Shown: positions 52,829 through 64,000 of the stretch, piece after piece
Layout of the letters: each line of letters opens with the position of its first letter
Numbering within the stretch: position 1 is the stretch's first letter
Assembly (NCBI GenBank): GCA_947503625.1
Contig: CANNEK010000001.1
Location: forward strand, 1,110,152-1,174,151
DNA length: 64,000 nt
Source of the DNA: an uncultured Kordiimonas sp.
Lineage (GTDB): Bacteria; Pseudomonadota; Alphaproteobacteria; Sphingomonadales; Kordiimonadaceae
Direction: 5' to 3'
Program-made: the position numbers and the translations under genes
Notes under the pieces: model-generated
The model's input: only the letters and a program-made list of their open reading frames with translations
Told to the model about the DNA's origin: nothing
Databases searched by the model: none

Positions 52829-54007
52829 ATGCCTTTGAATGCTCGAAGAGTTGAAACAGCCCCACCCGGGCGGCATGGCGACGGACGGGGGCTTTACCTC
52901 TATGTTAAACCCTCAGGCACTCGCTCTTGGGTGTTGCGCTATCAGGTGCAAGGGCGGCGACGCGATCTCGGTCTGGGGGCTTATCCTGATGTTACGCTAG
53001 CCATGGCAAGGGATCGAGCATCTGATGCAAGACGGCTTCTCGCCGAAGGTGAAGACCCGATTGCTAGGAAACATGATGCGACACCAAAAACATTCGAAGA
53101 TGCCGCGCTCGAACTAGTTGAGAGTAAGCGACCAGGGTGGAAAAGCGCCAAACACGCGGCACAGTGGACCGCAACACTTAAAACCTACGTCTTCCCAAAA
53201 ATTGGGCAAATGCAAGTAGGCAAAGTCGAAACAGCGGACGTGATGGGTGTGCTCCAGCCGATCTGGACGCTAAAGCCCGAAACTGCAAGTCGCGTGCGGC
53301 AGCGAATTGAGGCTGTGATTGACTATGCATCCGCTCTGGGCATTCGCACTGGCGACAACCCCGCTCGCTGGCGTGGGCATCTTGATCATCTACTTCCCAA
53401 ACCGACCAAGGTGCGTGCGGTCAAACACCACCCGGCCCTTCCCCACCCTGAAATCGCCAATTTCATGGCTGACCTTGCGGCTCGCACTGGCGTCGCTGCT
53501 CGGGCGTTGGGTTTCACTATATTGACGGTAGCAAGATCAGGAGAAACGCGCGGCATGACATGGGCCGAAGTTGATCTGGAGGCTCAAGTCTGGTCAATCC
53601 CAGGAGAAAGGATGAAAGCTGGAAAGGAACACCGCATTCCTCTCAGCGATAGAGCAATCGCCCTACTCGGAGACCGCCGTGCCGATGATGCTTTGGTCTT
53701 TGAGAGTGAAGCCAAACCCGGCAAACCGATTTCTGACATGAGCATGACGGCGATCTTACGCCGTATGGGGCGCAACGACATTACAGTGCATGGCTTTCGC
53801 TCCACCTTCCGCGATTGGGCAGGCGAGACAACAGGCTTCCCACGCGAGGTAGTCGAAGCGGCGCTGGCACATGGGATCAAGGACAAGGCGGAAGCGGCCT
53901 ATGCACGCTCTGATCTCTTCGATAAGCGGCGGAAGCTGATGGAAGCCTGGACAACGGTCGCGACAAATGGCGGTGGAGATGCCAGAGTCGTCGCCTTGTC
54001 AAGTTAG
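52829..54007 (+). CDS. Tyrosine-type integrase, P4 family with arm-binding domain
   Basis: A 392-aa recombinase. The N-terminal arm-binding domain (DUF4102 type) is GDGRGLYLYVKPSGTRSWVLRYQ...RRDLGLGAYPDVTLAMAR, then comes a core-binding domain. The catalytic part has Arg in TVARSGETRGMTW, HGFRSTFRDWA (H-x-x-R), His in LAHGIKDKAEAAYARSD and the nucleophile Tyr in the same segment. Such enzymes insert islands at tRNA 3' ends. I start at ATG 52829 (MPLNARRVE); ATG 52814 is also possible. It faces the restriction genes and is the integrase of the defence island. All catalytic residues are there, so the island may still be mobile. Confidence 0.92.
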   Translation: MPLNARRVETAPPGRHGDGRGLYLYVKPSGTRSWVLRYQVQGRRRDLGLGAYPDVTLAMARDRASDARRLLAEGEDPIARKHDATPKTFEDAALELVESKRPGWKSAKHAAQWTATLKTYVFPKIGQMQVGKVETADVMGVLQPIWTLKPETASRVRQRIEAVIDYASALGIRTGDNPARWRGHLDHLLPKPTKVRAVKHHPALPHPEIANFMADLAARTGVAARALGFTILTVARSGETRGMTWAEVDLEAQVWSIPGERMKAGKEHRIPLSDRAIALLGDRRADDALVFESEAKPGKPISDMSMTAILRRMGRNDITVHGFRSTFRDWAGETTGFPREVVEAALAHGIKDKAEAAYARSDLFDKRRKLMEAWTTVATNGGGDARVVALSS

Positions 54008-54023
54008 TCACCCAGCGAACATT

Positions 54024-57000
54024 TCACTGAGCTGCGTTCCAATGCAATAAGGTCTCGGCTTGGCTCAACACAGTATTGATCGCAACGGGTGCCAGGTCAG
54101 GCGGATATCCATATTTCTTAAGGATTCGTCTTACAAGCACTCGAAGCTTGGCGCGCGCGCTTTCCTTGAGGTGCCAGTCTACCGTTACATTTTTCTGTAA
54201 CTGTTCAACTAGTACATGGGCAATTTTCCGAAGCTCTTCACTCCCAAGCACATCAATGGCGCTTTGGTTCTGTGCAAGAGCATCATAGAATGCCAACTCT
54301 TCCTCACCCAAGCCCAAGTCATCACCGCGTTCAACAGACGCCTTCAAGTCCTTGGCCATATCGATCAGCTCTTGGATCATCTCCAGACTGGTGATGGCAT
54401 TGGCGTGATAACGCGCCACAGCCGCCTCAAGACGCTCCGAGAACGCTTTCGCCTCAACGACGTTCCTTTTCTGCCGAGCCTTTATCTCGCCCGATAGAAG
54501 CTTCCTTAGAGCCTCCAGCGCAAGGTTCTTGTGTTCCATCGACTGAATTTCAGAGAGAAAATCCTCAGAGAGAACCGAAATCTCAGGCGACTTCATCCCC
54601 GCCGCTTCCAGCACGTCAATGATGCTTGCGTCCGCTATCGCCTCAGAGATCAATTGTCCTATGGCAAAATCCTTGTCGCGCTTGCTCATGCCTGTCTTCG
54701 GCGAGGATTTTGAGAGGGCTGCTTTAACTGCTTGGAAGAAGCCGACCTCTTCCTTCACGCTTTGCGCGTAATCGCTCGCTGAGGCCAACGCAAAAGCCTT
54801 GGACAGGTTTGCCACCAAGTCGGCGTAACGGTTTAGCTCAGCCTTTTTCGCCTTCTCATCTTTGACTGCATCAGCCCGCTCTTTCTGCTTCTGAAGTGCC
54901 CATTCAATGGCTCCAGCCAACGCCTGCAATCGTTCCTGAGGTGTGCCTGTAATACCAGGTTGATAGTTAAAGCCAGAAAAGAAGTCCTGAGCGCGTTCGA
55001 CTAACTCCTGAAGGGCTGCTACTGCCTCTTCCTCATCAATACCAGTTTTGTCTCTGTCTGTGGCGGTGTAGTTCTGAAGCGCCTTTTTCAGGTTTTGGCC
55101 GATCCCAATGTAATCAACCACCAAGCCACCAGGCTTGTCCTTAAATACCCGATTCACGCGCGCGATAGCCTGCATCAGGCCATGACCCCGCATGGGCTTG
55201 TCGATGTACATCGTATGCATGCTTGGCGCGTCAAAGCCCGTCAACCACATGTCCCGTACAATCACCAGTTTCAGCGGGTCCTCAGGGTCACGCGCCCGCT
55301 TAGCTAACAGATCACGGCGCATCTTGCTGCCAATGTGTTGTTGCCAATCCAACGGGTCTGAGGCTGAACCAGTCATAACGACTTTAACTGTCCCTTGCTT
55401 TTCATCTTCAGAATGCCAGCCCGGACGCAAAGATACAATTTTGTCATAAAGCGAAACGCAAATAGCACGGCTCATACAAACGACCATGCCCTTACCCGCC
55501 ATAGCCTCCAGACGGTCTTCAAAATGTTCGATAATATCCTTCGCCACTTTTTCGAGACGAGGCGGCGCACCCACAAGGCGCTCAACGCTACTCCAATTGG
55601 ATTTAGCTTTCTCTTGTTCGGATAGGGTCTCGTCATCGAACAAGGCATCAACAGCAGCGTCAATCTCAGGTAGTTTCTCGCTTTCCAACTCCACACGGGC
55701 CAGACGGCTTTCATAATAGATCGGCACCGTTGCCTTATCTTCCACCGCACGACTGATGTCATAAACATCCACATATTCACCGAAAACAGCCGGTGTGCTG
55801 ACGTCCGCAGCCTCAATAGGTGTACCGGTAAACCCGGCAAAAGAGGCATTGGGCAGAGCTTGGCGAAGATAATGTGCATAGCCATAACGCCGTGTACCAG
55901 TGTCTCGGTTCAACTTGACATCAAACCCGTACTGGCTGCGGTGGGCTTCATCCGCAATCACAATGATATTCTTGCGATCTGACAGGCACGGGAAACTCTC
56001 TTCGTCGGCTTTGGGGGAGAATTTCTGCAAAGTTGAGAAGATCACCCCACCAGATTGGCGGTCTAGCTTTTCTCTAAGATCATCCCGGTCCTGAATTTGT
56101 TCTGGGGTTTGCCGGATCAGATCACGACAGAGGGAGAAGGTCCCGAATAATTGATCATCCAGATCATTCCTATCTGTCACCACAAGAATGGTCGGGTTTT
56201 TTAGCTCTGGTGATCGGACCAAAAGCCCCGCAAAAAAGGCCATCAAGAAGCTCTTACCTGAACCCTGAGTGTGCCAAACCACACCAACTTTGCGGCTACC
56301 CTCTTCATCCGTGGCACGAATAGCGCTTGCCAGGGCTTTCCGTGCCCCATGGAACTGGTGATACGCGGCAACGATTTTGAACACCCCATCGCCTTTATCC
56401 CCAAACACCGTGAAATCATGGATCAATTGCAGCAGATTGCCAGGCTGGAACAAACCTCGCAGCAGGGTTTCCATCTCCTTTGGGCCTTCAGGCGTAAAGT
56501 CATCCTGAGCGCCTGTCACGGTGCGCCAAGGCATGAAGCGGTCCTCGTCAGCATTCAGGGAGCCTACGCGCGCCAGAAGGCCATCAGAGGTGATCAGGGC
56601 CGCATTCGTGCGGAACAGTGACGGGATTTGCTGTTTGTAGGTCTGAAGCTGATTGAAGGCATCAGTGATCGTGGCATTTTCACTTGCTGCATTTTTCAAC
56701 TCGATAACCACGACTGGTAGGCCATTGATAAAGGCAACAACATCAGGGCGGCGGTTATGGCCATTCTCAACGACCGTGAATTGGTTAGTCACCATCAGGT
56801 CATTGTTGGAAATGTTTGCAAAATCGATCAGGCGGACCTTATCCCCTTTGATGGACCCATCCGGTCGGCGATATTCAACATCGATCCCATCCACTAGCAT
56901 CCGGTGGATTCGCCGGTTTTCTTCCATCAGAGACGGTGTTTCAGTTACTTGAATCTGCTTGAGGGAAGACAAAAGCGTTTCTTCAGGAATGTGGGGGTTG

Positions 57001-57170
57001 AGCCTTTTGGCAGCCTCTTGCAAAAGGCAAGCTAAGACCACCTCCCCATTGGAGGTCCGCAAACGGTTTGGCCCATCAGGTGCGATCGCTAGTGGCTCTT
57101 CATACCGCCAACCGAGTTCCTGAAGGATGGCCAGTGCCGCCTGTTCTACAAGGTCTTCCGTGAAACTCAT
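54024..57170 (-). CDS. hsdR: Type I restriction enzyme endonuclease/translocase subunit HsdR
   Basis: A 1048-aa protein, normal for HsdR. The PD-(D/E)xK nuclease is seen as RRPDVVAF (D143) and VIELK (E157-x-K159). The translocase has Walker [10 protein letters not shown] (301-308), DEAH at 407-410 and later helicase motifs ([26 protein letters not shown]). It translocates DNA in an ATP-dependent way and cuts unmodified DNA as part of the HsdR2M2S complex. It overlaps the DUF4268 gene by 4 bp and is the last gene of the five-gene operon. Confidence 0.95.
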   Translation of the reverse strand: MSFTEDLVEQAALAILQELGWRYEEPLAIAPDGPNRLRTSNGEVVLACLLQEAAKRLNPHIPEETLLSSLKQIQVTETPSLMEENRRIHRMLVDGIDVEYRRPDGSIKGDKVRLIDFANISNNDLMVTNQFTVVENGHNRRPDVVAFINGLPVVVIELKNAASENATITDAFNQLQTYKQQIPSLFRTNAALITSDGLLARVGSLNADEDRFMPWRTVTGAQDDFTPEGPKEMETLLRGLFQPGNLLQLIHDFTVFGDKGDGVFKIVAAYHQFHGARKALASAIRATDEEGSRKVGVVWHTQGSGKSFLMAFFAGLLVRSPELKNPTILVVTDRNDLDDQLFGTFSLCRDLIRQTPEQIQDRDDLREKLDRQSGGVIFSTLQKFSPKADEESFPCLSDRKNIIVIADEAHRSQYGFDVKLNRDTGTRRYGYAHYLRQALPNASFAGFTGTPIEAADVSTPAVFGEYVDVYDISRAVEDKATVPIYYESRLARVELESEKLPEIDAAVDALFDDETLSEQEKAKSNWSSVERLVGAPPRLEKVAKDIIEHFEDRLEAMAGKGMVVCMSRAICVSLYDKIVSLRPGWHSEDEKQGTVKVVMTGSASDPLDWQQHIGSKMRRDLLAKRARDPEDPLKLVIVRDMWLTGFDAPSMHTMYIDKPMRGHGLMQAIARVNRVFKDKPGGLVVDYIGIGQNLKKALQNYTATDRDKTGIDEEEAVAALQELVERAQDFFSGFNYQPGITGTPQERLQALAGAIEWALQKQKERADAVKDEKAKKAELNRYADLVANLSKAFALASASDYAQSVKEEVGFFQAVKAALSKSSPKTGMSKRDKDFAIGQLISEAIADASIIDVLEAAGMKSPEISVLSEDFLSEIQSMEHKNLALEALRKLLSGEIKARQKRNVVEAKAFSERLEAAVARYHANAITSLEMIQELIDMAKDLKASVERGDDLGLGEEELAFYDALAQNQSAIDVLGSEELRKIAHVLVEQLQKNVTVDWHLKESARAKLRVLVRRILKKYGYPPDLAPVAINTVLSQAETLLHWNAAQ

Positions 57171-58171
57171 TCGCTCTTCGCCTCATATTCAGCGGTCATC
57201 GCATCCCAAACCGTGTCAGGTTCCAGCAATTTGACCCGAGGACGGAATACACGGTTGAAGTCTTCAAGTCTGGCAATCATCCAGTCCTGATATTCGCCCC
57301 ATCGTCCCTTCTCGCTGAGCTGAAAACCTGTCTGATAAAGGGCAACTTTGCAGGTCTGTCGATTGAAAAGGGGCTTCCATTCCACCTCATACCCAAGCTC
57401 GGTTTCTATCTCTTCCTTGCTTTGTGAAAGCTCATAGAAAAAGGCCTGTGCATTCTGCTTGTCGCTTATGTATAACTCGATCCCCATCCACTGTGCTTTC
57501 GAATGCATAAGGGTTGTGACATGCATCCCCGATCGACCAATCGAAAAATTGGTCCAATGTTGCGGGTATGGTTTTTGCGGACGTATCAGGTCATGTGACT
57601 GCAGAGTTTGGTGCAACTTCTCCCAAAACTCGAGTTGCAGTTTTTTCGTGTCTGTCAGAGCCTCTCGCTGGATCCGGCGTGTCGCGGCACCAACTGTTTT
57701 TGACCATTCATTGGGCTTTGAAACTATGTTAAATTTAGGCGCAGCTGGGCTGCCACCAATCTTCCACAGCTCTACCTCTAGTGCGAAGAAACGAAAGTCA
57801 TCGTCAGTAACAGTATTCAACCAATCTAGCGCTGCTCGATGCTCATCAGTGAAGCGTGATGCAATCCATACAATGGTGACCGCTTTCAAGCCTGCTGCAT
57901 AGGTAATCAGCTGTCCAAGGTGGGTGTGATCCGTGCGTTCTAGCTGATTTTCAATCAACACCCAGCTGTCATTCCCCAGGTCTTTACACAGAATGTCAGC
58001 CCGGAACGGTCCAACCTCTTTTTCCTGTGCCTCAATCTCCAGCTCTAAACCCAGCGTATCCGCCAGCAAGGCCACATTGTCTTCACGTGCCAGCCAAGGC
58101 GTAAAATCTTGGTCTTCCGTTTTCCAGATGTCACGTAGTTCGATTTTTTCTAGGCGTCCAAGATTGGTCAT
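57167..58171 (-). CDS. DUF4268 protein with nuclease-like N-terminus, inside the type I R-M operon
   Basis: A 334-aa protein. The N-terminal half has a PD-(D/E)xK-like pattern: FRADILCKD (D59), then [24 protein letters not shown] (E74-N-Q76), where Gln replaces the usual Lys, as in some EndoMS/NucS-like folds. The C-terminal half is DUF4268 ([47 protein letters not shown]). No signal peptide. I start at ATG 58171, which overlaps the SIR2 gene's stop (ATGA). It is coupled by 4 bp at both ends to the SIR2 and hsdR genes, so it is made together with them. Function unknown; nuclease or DNA-binding accessory is an inference. Confidence 0.85.
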   Translation of the reverse strand: MTNLGRLEKIELRDIWKTEDQDFTPWLAREDNVALLADTLGLELEIEAQEKEVGPFRADILCKDLGNDSWVLIENQLERTDHTHLGQLITYAAGLKAVTIVWIASRFTDEHRAALDWLNTVTDDDFRFFALEVELWKIGGSPAAPKFNIVSKPNEWSKTVGAATRRIQREALTDTKKLQLEFWEKLHQTLQSHDLIRPQKPYPQHWTNFSIGRSGMHVTTLMHSKAQWMGIELYISDKQNAQAFFYELSQSKEEIETELGYEVEWKPLFNRQTCKVALYQTGFQLSEKGRWGEYQDWMIARLEDFNRVFRPRVKLLEPDTVWDAMTAEYEAKSE

Positions 58172-59202
58172 AAAGGCCCCCCATCCAAGGCTACCAATAA
58201 GTACTCTATCCACATGTCATGATCAGTTTCTGGATCGTCCACGGGGTACCATATCGGGTGAATTTCAGCTCTCTGAAGCTCAGCATGTCTCTCTGTGCGC
58301 GCGCCCTGCCCGGGGTCCGCGAGGAATGCATAATGTCTAAGGCCTGCAACTCCATTCATAGCTTTGATCTCTTGCATTGCGATGATGGTGCGGTCTGTGG
58401 CCAAACTACACCCCATAAACAGCAAACTACGATTGGTAATAAGGTGATTTAGAGTGCCTGGGACTGTTCTTTGATTGCCATAAGCGTTATTGTATTCTAG
58501 CGACGTTAGAACCCGTCCAATCTGATTAGTCGCGGTACCATGAATTTTGAATAGAATATTCTCGCCGCTTGCTGCCTCACGAGGGGCTGCAATAATGTTC
58601 GTTCCAGAGAAAACAGCGTCAAACGACCGTTCATTTTGCTCATAAACTTTTTCGAGAACATGATCGAAATTGGTTGTAATGCAACCCCACTTAAAAAGCT
58701 CTGGAACAAGATGAACAGGACCTGCTGGTGTAAACACGTTTAAACCAAAATAGTTTTCTATCTGTTCAGCCAGCATATTCTCGTCAAGATCATCAGAGAT
58801 AACCTGAGCGGCATCAGAGAAACGCCCTTCTTCAATTGCCTGCTCCACTTTGTCCAAAACTGGTGCGTCATTGTGGGCTAACTCCTTCAAGAAGCCACCC
58901 CACATGGGAAACCCGCTAGGCTTCGACATGCCGGCCCCGACGAAGGGAAGCACCTGCTGCTCTATATGTCTTTCAGTTAGACGGTTGAAACGTTGGAGAC
59001 AACCGCAGTCATTGAGCATTTCACGCACGCGATCGCGAGCTTCAGCCTGTTGGTTCTGCACAAATTCTGTCAGATTTGCTTCATAATCATCCGGTGCGTG
59101 GTCAAGAAACGCTTTTCCACTGGGATAAGGTTGGCCACCCCAAACCACAGGTTCGTTATCATCCAGGTAATCATGAAAGCGTGGCTCAAAATACCTGTTC
59201 AT
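58168..59202 (-). CDS. SIR2-like domain protein embedded in the type I R-M operon
   Basis: A 344-aa protein. Residues 1-80 are an unassigned acidic/helical N-terminal part. The SIR2-like domain (about 83-325) has NAD-binding FVGAGMSKPSGFPMW (GAG at 89-91), ITTNFD (N178, D180), KIHGT (H221) and FMGCSLATD (262-270). These are the active-site features of SIR2 NADases used in anti-phage systems, not of zinc-containing protein deacetylases: no CxxC pair is seen. It probably depletes NAD+ once triggered. It is coupled by 4-bp overlaps to hsdS upstream and the DUF4268 gene downstream, so the trigger may be the R-M complex or its failure. That link is my inference. Confidence 0.88.
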   Translation of the reverse strand: MNRYFEPRFHDYLDDNEPVVWGGQPYPSGKAFLDHAPDDYEANLTEFVQNQQAEARDRVREMLNDCGCLQRFNRLTERHIEQQVLPFVGAGMSKPSGFPMWGGFLKELAHNDAPVLDKVEQAIEEGRFSDAAQVISDDLDENMLAEQIENYFGLNVFTPAGPVHLVPELFKWGCITTNFDHVLEKVYEQNERSFDAVFSGTNIIAAPREAASGENILFKIHGTATNQIGRVLTSLEYNNAYGNQRTVPGTLNHLITNRSLLFMGCSLATDRTIIAMQEIKAMNGVAGLRHYAFLADPGQGARTERHAELQRAEIHPIWYPVDDPETDHDMWIEYLLVALDGGPL

Positions 59203-60535
59203 AGCGCCACCTCTACATCTTTGAGGCGGATTTCACCGGACATGAGTTTGGGCAGAAGGAGGTCGCGCATATTGGCCAGGGTTTGGTTTTCTTGGCCATT
59301 GGCCACAATCTTCGAAGCCATTGGTTCAACAATAGTGGAAAATGCCGAGCAGATGTCATCACCAGCAGCAACGATCTTGAACGTGTCAATATCACCTTTC
59401 CCAAGATGGATAACTGTTGTTGCAATCGCTGTCTCTTCAAAAAACCTGAGCAAGGGTTTAATCGCCAACCAAACTAGGGCACGATTGCTTGAGGCATGCG
59501 GAACGAATGAGCAAATCCGCTGGTTCATTAGGGTGGGTGCGCCATACCAGAGATAGCTGCGAAACTCTCCATCCATTCCAACAACAACATCGCCAGGATG
59601 AATTAGGTATTCCTTCTTGTGTATTTCTTCAGTGAATTGCCCTGCTTCATTCTTCGGCAAATCTCGAATACGCGCAAGCGGCCTTCCTTTACCTTCGGTA
59701 TTGAACTGCTTTGACTTAAAAGGAGCACCATAAACAACCTTAGCAAAATCGTAGATACCACGCTTATCCCAAGCTTCCGGCAAACCATCATCATTAAGCC
59801 TGTTGGGGAACAATGGAGCTAATTTTATGGCTTTTTCAGCAGGGAAGGCGTTGCCCATGATGACGATAGGATCGGTTGCTCCTTCCATCTGACGGCGGGT
59901 GGGGCCAAAATCGACAAACCAGTCCCGAAACAGCGCCCGCGCCATTTCTTCAAGCGTTTCGTTCATCCGTCTGTTTAACTCGATTTTGTCATCGAGATAA
60001 CCCAGAGCGGAAGCAATAGCTTCTTGTTGTTTTAATGGCGGGAGAACAAACGGCAGCGCTGATAGAATTGAGGTGTTCAGGTTTGGCATGGTGGCCCCAA
60101 CAGCATGCTGAACTACCCAAGCTTTCGAAGCAGGGTGACTCAAATAAAAAGCTGCATAGTCGGGGTGCACAATACCCTCGCCAAAGCTGACTTTCAGGCA
60201 ACCAGTTCCACAAAGCCACCCGTCATTCTCTTGTCTTACCAATGCACGCCGCTCAACATCGCCACGACGACTATAAACAATATCTCCCACCCGAACTCGG
60301 TATTTCGAGAGGCGTTTTGCATCTGCCTCGGTGATGCGTGCAATTCCTTCTTCTGAAATTCTATCTGTAGAAATGTTTTGTGGCATGATAGAAGGGATGC
60401 CATTTTCGACGTAATCTGAAGCATGCAATTGGCTGCCAAATGGACCTGTTTGAATTGAGCCGCCTCCACGTTGAGTGACTTCACCCAACGTGGTTACCTC
60501 CCAATCAGATTTTAGCGAAAATAATGGCTCTGTGT

Positions 60536-60539
<4 letters not shown>
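59199..60539 (-). CDS. hsdS: Type I restriction-modification specificity subunit HsdS
   Basis: A 446-aa protein with two target-recognition domains, each followed by a conserved helix. TRD1 starts [32 protein letters not shown] and ends with [46 protein letters not shown]2 starts [13 protein letters not shown] and ends with [20 protein letters not shown]. It sets the DNA recognition sequence for both methylation and cutting; the site cannot be deduced. I start at ATG 60539, whose ATGA overlaps the hsdM stop; a longer frame would overlap hsdM by 28 bp. Confidence 0.93.
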
Positions 60540-62092
<1,553 letters not shown>

Positions 62093-62105
62093 TCAATCTT
62101 TACTT

Positions 62106-62182
62106 TCTAATGCTCTGTGTTGACCCAATCAGTAGCAGAATAATTGTTGCTATAACAATTGATAGTGCTGTCTAGCATTAGA
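62106..62182. promoter_or_regulatory. Divergent promoter region with nested inverted repeats
   Basis: The space between hsdM and the unknown gene at 62260 holds two inverted repeats: AATTGTT-GCTAT-AACAATT at 62142-62160, and outer arms TCTAATGCT (62106-62114) and AGCATTAGA (62174-62182). These could be operators or an mRNA hairpin controlling the R-M operon or both directions. No regulator gene of the classic C-protein type is seen nearby. Confidence 0.5.
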
Positions 62183-62259
62183 GTCTATGAACACATACAA
62201 CTTGCGCGGCACGCCCGTGAACCCCATATTTGATAAGTATTAACTTGTTGGGGCAAGAT

Positions 62260-63480
62260 ATGGCTTCATTCAGCGGTTTCATTCGAAAATCACCTGCTCA
62301 ACGATTACGAGCATTCCTTGAAACTCGGGGAGTTGACGCGCCTGTGGATTTCAATTGGACAAGCGAGGGGCGCGGCACCGCTTTGGTGCTATCCATTGAG
62401 GACATGTTAGGGGCATTGCCGGATCGCCAGCAGGATGCAGTGAAAGCGGAATTGGACTTGCTCGCCAGCCTCTCTGACAATCACGGGTTGATTGGGGCAG
62501 AGCAGATTTGCGCTGGTCAAGGAATCGACATTGAGCGCCTAGTGGGTATCCAAGATATTCTTCTATTTCTCGCGACGAAGCACCCAAAGGCAATTGATCG
62601 GATTTCCGTGCAGGCGTCCCTGGTTCGCCGAAATGGTGGCAGGAACTGGTCAACTTTTCAATTCGATAATGATGGCAGACCTTGGGCGCTTGATAGCCAG
62701 GCAGCGCGCGATGCATTCTTGAGCGAGACTGTCGCAATTCTTGATCTGCCAACCCACCGTAAACGTGTTGCTGATTGGTATGAGGCCGTCCGCTCGCACC
62801 CTATCACGGGAGAAGAAACAACACTGACACAAGCGACAATCTATGTGGAGGAAAGGGCCGAGAGCGAGTTGGGTTTTGGACAATCTAAAACCCTGGAGAG
62901 GCATGTGGTGCCGAAGGTACTGGAAGTCGGGGTTGCCTGCGACGCCAAAGCCCGCATTGTCGAAGTATGCGCAAAGGGCGGCAAGAAGGTGCGTGATCAG
63001 TATGCAGAAGCGTTCTCTCGGCATTTCGCGCCACACTCTGAACCGCCTATCGAGGTGCCGCGCAGGGATGTCGTGCTGGATGTTCTACGAAAAGAACCAG
63101 ATTTCCTAGTCGAACCCGCTGACGGCATCGAACGAATTGAAGTTTCCTCGCTCGATTTTCACGTCGCAGGTGGCGGTATCGCAAGAGTGGAGAGACGCGG
63201 CGAGGACGAAACGATCTACCAATTCCTTAATCGGCGTTTTGGCAGCCACTCCCCTTTGCAGGCGGCAGGGTGGCAAATCTTGGCAGCAACCCTTCGGATA
63301 GTTCTAGCACCAAGAGATGGGCAGCGTCGTCGGACGCTAACCATAACCTTAAGAGCGCCGAACACCACTACCCTGCCGAACAAAACCGAAAAGGACCGCC
63401 AATTCGTATTATCTCTCCTCGAGAGATGGGGAATGGTCGCGTCGCCTCCGAATGATTCGGACGTAGTGGAGCCGTCCTAA
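62260..63480 (+). CDS. Unrecognised protein beside the R-M operon
   Basis: A 406-aa protein I do not recognise. It has no signal peptide or membrane helix. The N-terminal half is acidic and helical (IEDMLGALPDRQQDAVKAELDLLASL); a segment near 200 (ATIYVEERAESELGF) and a later beta-rich part (YQFLNRRFGSHSPLQAAGWQILAATLRI) follow. I start at ATG 62260 with TTGGGGCAAG upstream; a TTG at 62230 is the longer choice. It is divergent from hsdM. The next gene starts directly after its stop codon with no gap, so the two are a coupled pair. Given the island, a defence or mobile-element role is likely but unproven. Confidence 0.8.
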   Translation: MASFSGFIRKSPAQRLRAFLETRGVDAPVDFNWTSEGRGTALVLSIEDMLGALPDRQQDAVKAELDLLASLSDNHGLIGAEQICAGQGIDIERLVGIQDILLFLATKHPKAIDRISVQASLVRRNGGRNWSTFQFDNDGRPWALDSQAARDAFLSETVAILDLPTHRKRVADWYEAVRSHPITGEETTLTQATIYVEERAESELGFGQSKTLERHVVPKVLEVGVACDAKARIVEVCAKGGKKVRDQYAEAFSRHFAPHSEPPIEVPRRDVVLDVLRKEPDFLVEPADGIERIEVSSLDFHVAGGGIARVERRGEDETIYQFLNRRFGSHSPLQAAGWQILAATLRIVLAPRDGQRRRTLTITLRAPNTTTLPNKTEKDRQFVLSLLERWGMVASPPNDSDVVEPS

Positions 63481-64000
63481 ATGTCTGCTGTTGGCCTACT
63501 TTGCGAGATTATTGCGCAATCGGGGAAGGCATCAGCGTCGGCATATGCCGAGCACCCAGATTTTGAAACGCTATCGTGCAGCGGATTTATTCGCAACGCG
63601 GGGGTGATGCAATCCGTTACGTGCCTGGATTGCGATATCGTACATGATGCCGAAATCGTACATGAAAACGGGCGATACGGCTATTTCTGCCCGGAGATTG
63701 GTTTTGTTGCCATACCGCGCGCAATGATCGAAGCGATCAAGCCGGACTTTCCAACCATCGTTGCGGCCCTGGCGGATAGCTTCCATTGCAAGCGCCGCAA
63801 ACCCACCGAGCTGCGAGGCGCAACATGGCGCATCGGATTGGTGGTCTATGAGGCTAGTGATGTATCGCTCTATCTGCAGCCCACGCTGCAAAGTGAGCAG
63901 GACGTTGCGAAACTCATGGCTGCTCTGTCCCAAGAGGTCAGGAGTCAACACCGTTTGATCCTGACGGCGAGTGGCACGTTGACCATACCCGATGCTAAGA
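63481..64000 (+). CDS. Unrecognised protein with zinc-ribbon-like N-terminus (partial, runs off the window)
   Basis: An open frame starts with ATG at 63481, right after the stop codon of the previous gene, and has no stop to the end of the window (173 codons seen). The N-terminal part has C48-x2-C51 (VTCLDCDI) and C70 (YGYFCPEIG), a pattern of a small zinc-binding ribbon. Then comes GATWRIGLVVYEASDVSLYLQPTLQSEQDVAKLMAALSQEV. The sequence keeps coding character throughout. Function and full length cannot be known from here; with the upstream gene it may form one functional unit. Confidence 0.75.
   Translation, partial: MSAVGLLCEIIAQSGKASASAYAEHPDFETLSCSGFIRNAGVMQSVTCLDCDIVHDAEIVHENGRYGYFCPEIGFVAIPRAMIEAIKPDFPTIVAALADSFHCKRRKPTELRGATWRIGLVVYEASDVSLYLQPTLQSEQDVAKLMAALSQEVRSQHRLILTASGTLTIPDAK

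Noticed and set aside
54024-57170. Several plus-strand frames of 60-116 aa opposite hsdR
   Set aside because: Shadow frames of a clear long gene with intact motifs; none has its own start signal.

Overview
This 64 kb window looks like the chromosome of a Gram-negative alphaproteobacterium, probably marine or aquatic. The gene content is of the Caulobacter/sphingomonad/Kordiimonas sort: a TonB-dependent receptor of the Xanthomonas/Caulobacter carbohydrate type next to SapC, cupin-like and tryptophan-halogenase genes, several LacI-family regulators, a PEP-CTERM protein, and TTG/GTG starts with good Shine-Dalgarno sites. The exact genus cannot be read from the sequence.

Region by region. (1) 1-3.2 kb, minus strand: mobA, an FdhF/YdeP-type molybdopterin oxidoreductase and a small, apparently frameshifted gene. 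(2) 3.4-11.8 kb: a small TTG-start gene, then a tightly overlapping minus-strand signalling operon (REC-histidine kinase with a degenerate ATPase domain, Tsx-like outer-membrane channel, periplasmic binding lipoprotein, multi-PAS histidine kinase, response regulator, REC-GGDEF-EAL protein), followed upstream by a chemoreceptor (12.3-14.5 kb). (3) 14.7-20.8 kb: an alpha/beta hydrolase, an OmpR-type two-component system and a divergent YbbAP-like ABC transporter. All three promoters carry the same GTCAAA-N5-GTSAAA direct repeat at the same distance from the start codon, so they probably form one autoregulated regulon. (4) 21-37.5 kb: carbohydrate utilisation (GH3 glucosidase, two sugar transporters, LacI regulator, cupin, two halogenases, SapC, TonB receptor) linked by TGAAAGCGCTTTCA-type operators. 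(5) 36.5-47.1 kb: a second LacI regulon marked by TGTAACCGGTTACA-type palindromes: MFS permease, Gfo/Idh oxidoreductase, two sugar isomerases, gluconokinase, GMC dehydrogenase with its small Tat subunit, SMP-30 lactonase and a GntP permease. This suggests oxidation of a sugar or glycoside outside the cytoplasm, with gluconate or a relative as an intermediate. (6) 47.2-52.1 kb: a PEP-CTERM protein and a probable glucosylglycerate module (GH13_18 phosphorylase facing a GpgS/MpgS-like synthase and its HAD phosphatase).

(7) 52.6-64 kb is a mobile defence island. It starts with a P4-type tyrosine integrase, preceded by an 11-bp sequence that resembles the 3' end of a tRNA-Ser gene. It then carries a type I restriction-modification operon (hsdM-hsdS-[SIR2]-[DUF4268]-hsdR) in which every junction is a 4-bp ATGA overlap, so the SIR2-like NADase candidate and the DUF4268 nuclease-like protein are built into the operon. 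Divergent from it is an unrecognised two-gene unit whose second gene, with a zinc-ribbon-like N-terminus, runs off the window.

The best candidates for something undescribed are the SIR2/DUF4268-containing type I R-M operon, the unrecognised two-gene unit beside it, and the three-promoter direct-repeat regulon of the ABC transporter and hydrolase.
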